A DNA stretch of 64,000 bases from Blastomussa wellsi (lineage: Eukaryota; Cnidaria; Anthozoa; Scleractinia; Plerogyridae), in contig OX393564.1 in the NCBI GenBank assembly GCA_947652115.1, positions 13,031,097-13,095,096 of the forward strand, in the 5' to 3' direction. The notes under the pieces are model-generated. The model ran no database searches and was not told the origin of the DNA. It saw only the letters and a list, made by a program, of their open reading frames with translations. Both the position numbers and the translations under genes were made by a program. Numbering within the stretch: the first letter of the stretch is position 1; each line of letters begins with the position of its first letter. This document shows, piece by piece, positions 61,385-64,000 of the stretch.

Positions 61385-64000
61385 TAATCCACGTTCAACT
61401 TTCCTCAACTTTGCGGTCTTTAATTCTAGATCTGTGAGAAACAAGATCGAGAGCATTATTGACCACGTCGTAGAAAATGACACTGGCCTTTGCACCGTTA
61501 CCGAGACCTGATTAAATGACGCTGATTCTGTCAGTTTTGCTCAGTTATCTGTGGCTGGTTATTTTTTCAAGAATTTTTCTCGACAATCGCAAAATCGTGG
61601 TGGTGGAACTGCGATTCTGTTCCGAGACTCTGTCAACGTTTCATTAGTCGATGGGAAGGAAAACAAGTCATTTGAATATTCTGAGTGGATTGTTAAAGTG
61701 ATTGATCACTCAATGAGACAAATAATAGTGTATCGACCTTCATATTCTTCGTTACATCCTGTTTCTGCCTCTGTTTTCTTTGATGAATTCTCTCAGTTTT
61801 TAGAGAATGTTGTTATGTGCCCCGAGGTTTTTGTTACCTCTGGAGACCTTCATTTAGATGACCTCCATGACAATGACACCAAGAAATTTATGGATTTATT
61901 GGAAACGTTTAGAATTTTGTAACACGTTTCCGGCCCGACCCATATATCTGGTCATACCTTGGATCTAATTATTACTCGTTCCTCGGATGATGTTGTCCTT
62001 GCTACGCTACTTGCCAAGCTACTTTTCCTATCTCCGATCATTTTATTATTCAGTGTCCTATCGGTTTCCTGCGACCTGCTTTATCATGCTTTATCATGCA
62101 ATTGACTTTTCGTAAACTCAAAAATATTGATATTGCCGAATTCTCAGCTGATATTGCCTCTTTTATGCTTTGTGCAAGCGTACACTGGGACAACATTGAT
62201 GCACCCTCCGACTGCTTTTACACGACTCTTGCTGACATTTTGGACAAGCATGCCCCGCTCAAAACAAGGATTATGATAAATCGCCCAAAGATCCCGTGGT
62301 TTAATGATGACATCAAACAACTCAAGCGTAAACGTCGTTGCCTTGAAAAGAAAACCTTGAAAACTAACCTCCCTGGCGACTGGAATAATTACCATAAAGT
62401 TCGTAATCAGTACTCTGCACTTCTTAAATCCGCACGTGTGAATTATTATTCAAACCTAATTGATCACTGTGTGGGTGATTCCCGCAAGCTATTTCGTGTG
62501 AATAATTCTTTGTCCAGGGAACCACTTGAGAAGGCTCTTCCAGAGCACGATGATCCAATTAAGTTAGCAAATGAATTTGGCACCTTCTTCCTCAAAAAAA
62601 TTGAAATCATTAAGGAAAATCTTGACAAGTTTCAAGTTCAAGAGCCTCAACTTGCTCCTGTCAGTCCAAAGGAGAATCTGGAGAATTTGTCCTCGCTATC
62701 CATAGGAGAAGTGTGTAAGATTGTTCGAGAATCCTCCAATGCCTCTTGTCGGTTGGATCCTGTTCCTTCATGGCTAGTGAAGTCCTGTCTTGATGTATTA
62801 GTACCCTCTATCACTGAGATGGTTAATCTCTCTGTTCTCAGTGGTCGCGTTCCAGAAAATTGGAGAACCGCTGTTGTCATCCTTCTATTGAAAAAACCTG
62901 GACTTGATTTGGTCTAGTAAAATTTCCGTCCAGTCAGTAATCTACCATTCATTTCCAAGGTAGTGGAAAAAGCTGCACTTCAACAACTTTTCGTACACGT
63001 GAGAAAAATGCCCCTCTTCCTAAATTCCAGTCCGGCTTCCGCAAGTATCACTCGACAGAGCCTGCTCTATTACAGGTTCAAGTATGGATAATAAGGACGT
63101 GACACTGTTCGTACTTTTGGACCTCAGTGCTGCTTTTGATACTATTGAACATTCCAATCTTCTGAATATTTTGCAACAGGATTTTGGCGTCGTCGTAACT
63201 GCTTTAAATTGGTTCGACTCATTTTTGTCAGGTCGCAAACAACGTATACTTGTCGGTGATAAGACTTCTGACGACTTTAACCTGAACTGTGGAGTCCCCC
63301 AATGCAGTTGTATTGGGCCTATTTTATTTACCCTCTACGTCTCCCGCCTCTTTAACATTATTTCTCAGCACCTCCCTTCCGTCCATGGTTATGCTGACGA
63401 CACCCAGATTTACCTCTCCTTCCGACCTTGTTCTTTCCATTCGGAAATTAACGCTGTTTCTGTGATTGAAAAGTGCATTGCTGATGTTCGCTCTTGGTTT
63501 ATTGGAAATCGTTTAATGATCAATGATGCGAAAACTGAGTTTCTAATTATTGGCACCCGTCAACGACTTGATAAAACATCAATTGAATCTATTATCATTG
63601 ATGACACCGTCATTAAACCTTTAGAAAGCGTCCGGAACCTTGGGTCCTGGTTCGATGCTCGTATGCGAATGGATGTTCACATAGGCAAGATTTGTAGCAA
63701 GGCTTTTCGCGGACTATACAACATAAGACAGATAAGAAAATTCCTTACTGTGCAATCCACAAAGACATTGATCCATGCCTTTGTATCTTCGCACCTTGAT
63801 TATTGTAACGCACTTCTATTTGGCCTACCTAAATATCAGCTTGACCGTTTACAGAAAGTCCAGAATGCTGCCGCTACTGTGACTCCAGATTGCGAAATTT
63901 GATCATATCACACCCGCTCTTATCGACTTACATTGGCTTCCAGTAACGTTTAGAGTTCAATTCAAATTGCTCCTTTTTGTTTGCAAGTCACTCCACAACC
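61385..64000 (+). mobile_element. CR1/L2-type LINE, running off the window
   Basis: Contains an apurinic-type endonuclease then a reverse transcriptase on the plus strand; the 3' end is outside the window and the 5' part before the endonuclease is short or degenerate. Confidence 0.85.
61390..64000 (+). pseudogene. ORF2 of the CR1/L2-type LINE: endonuclease and reverse transcriptase
   Basis: Endonuclease traces: FNSRSVRNKIESIIDHV, CTVTET followed by a stop, GGGTAILFRDSVNVS, and VTSGDLHLDDL with the expected acidic residue region altered. Reverse transcriptase: FRPVSNLPFISKVVEKA, QSGFRKYHSTE, FVLLDLSAAFDTIEHSNLL (catalytic Asp), NCGVPQCSCIGPILF (usual PQGS changed to PQCS) and HGYADDTQIYL (YADD). 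Stops or frameshifts lie near 61509, 61921, 62915, 63000, 63075 and 63900. Confidence 0.9.

Overview
The window looks like animal (metazoan) nuclear DNA, most likely from a cnidarian and perhaps a stony coral. The reasons are AT-rich intergenic DNA, GT-AG introns, a tRNA-derived SINE, BEL/Pao, Ty3/Gypsy, Penelope and CR1/L2-type retroelements, and many Polinton/Maverick (adintovirus-like) DNA elements. The species call is inference. Almost every recognisable gene belongs to a mobile element and most are broken by stops, frameshifts or deletions.

Region 1-35276 is a nest of three Polinton-like elements. The outer one (called E2 here) enters from the left edge with the end of its capsid gene and a packaging ATPase, and ends at about 35276 inside its DNA polymerase gene. 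Element A (698-15615, TSD ATAGC) sits in E2 after the ATPase gene. Element B (17735-32285, TSD GCAGC) sits inside an E2 gene called gene 5 here. A Ty3/Gypsy element (7703-12291, TSD GTGAA) sits inside a gene of A, and a Penelope element (23963-26064, 15-bp TSD) sits inside a gene of B. Removing A and B restores one E2 gene order: capsid, ATPase, genes 1 to 5, integrase, then polymerase on the other strand.

A and B share a virion/integrase block: integrase, major capsid, an acidic protein, a large protein called pX here, a small capsid-like protein and a glycine-rich hydrophobic protein. They carry different B-family DNA polymerases and unrelated terminal repeats, so the elements are modular chimeras. 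The ends of B, and of a fourth fragment D (53215-56955), are near-perfect palindromes. B and D differ over an 11-nt stem block, yet both stems remain fully paired and share one polar mismatch. This suggests selected terminal hairpins and is the strongest candidate for something undescribed.

Region 35277-42987 is mostly non-coding. It holds a foldback MITE, one acidic ORF, a possible host exon, a TA-flanked and a TTAA-flanked DNA transposon, and long G tracts. Region 42988-49297 is a complete but mutated BEL/Pao element on the minus strand. A 5'-truncated Gypsy follows (49736-53214) and abuts fragment D. A LINE ORF1 fragment, an ATCGATT-rich repeat zone, a predicted three-exon host gene (59759-60774), a SINE and a CR1/L2-type LINE running off the edge complete the window.
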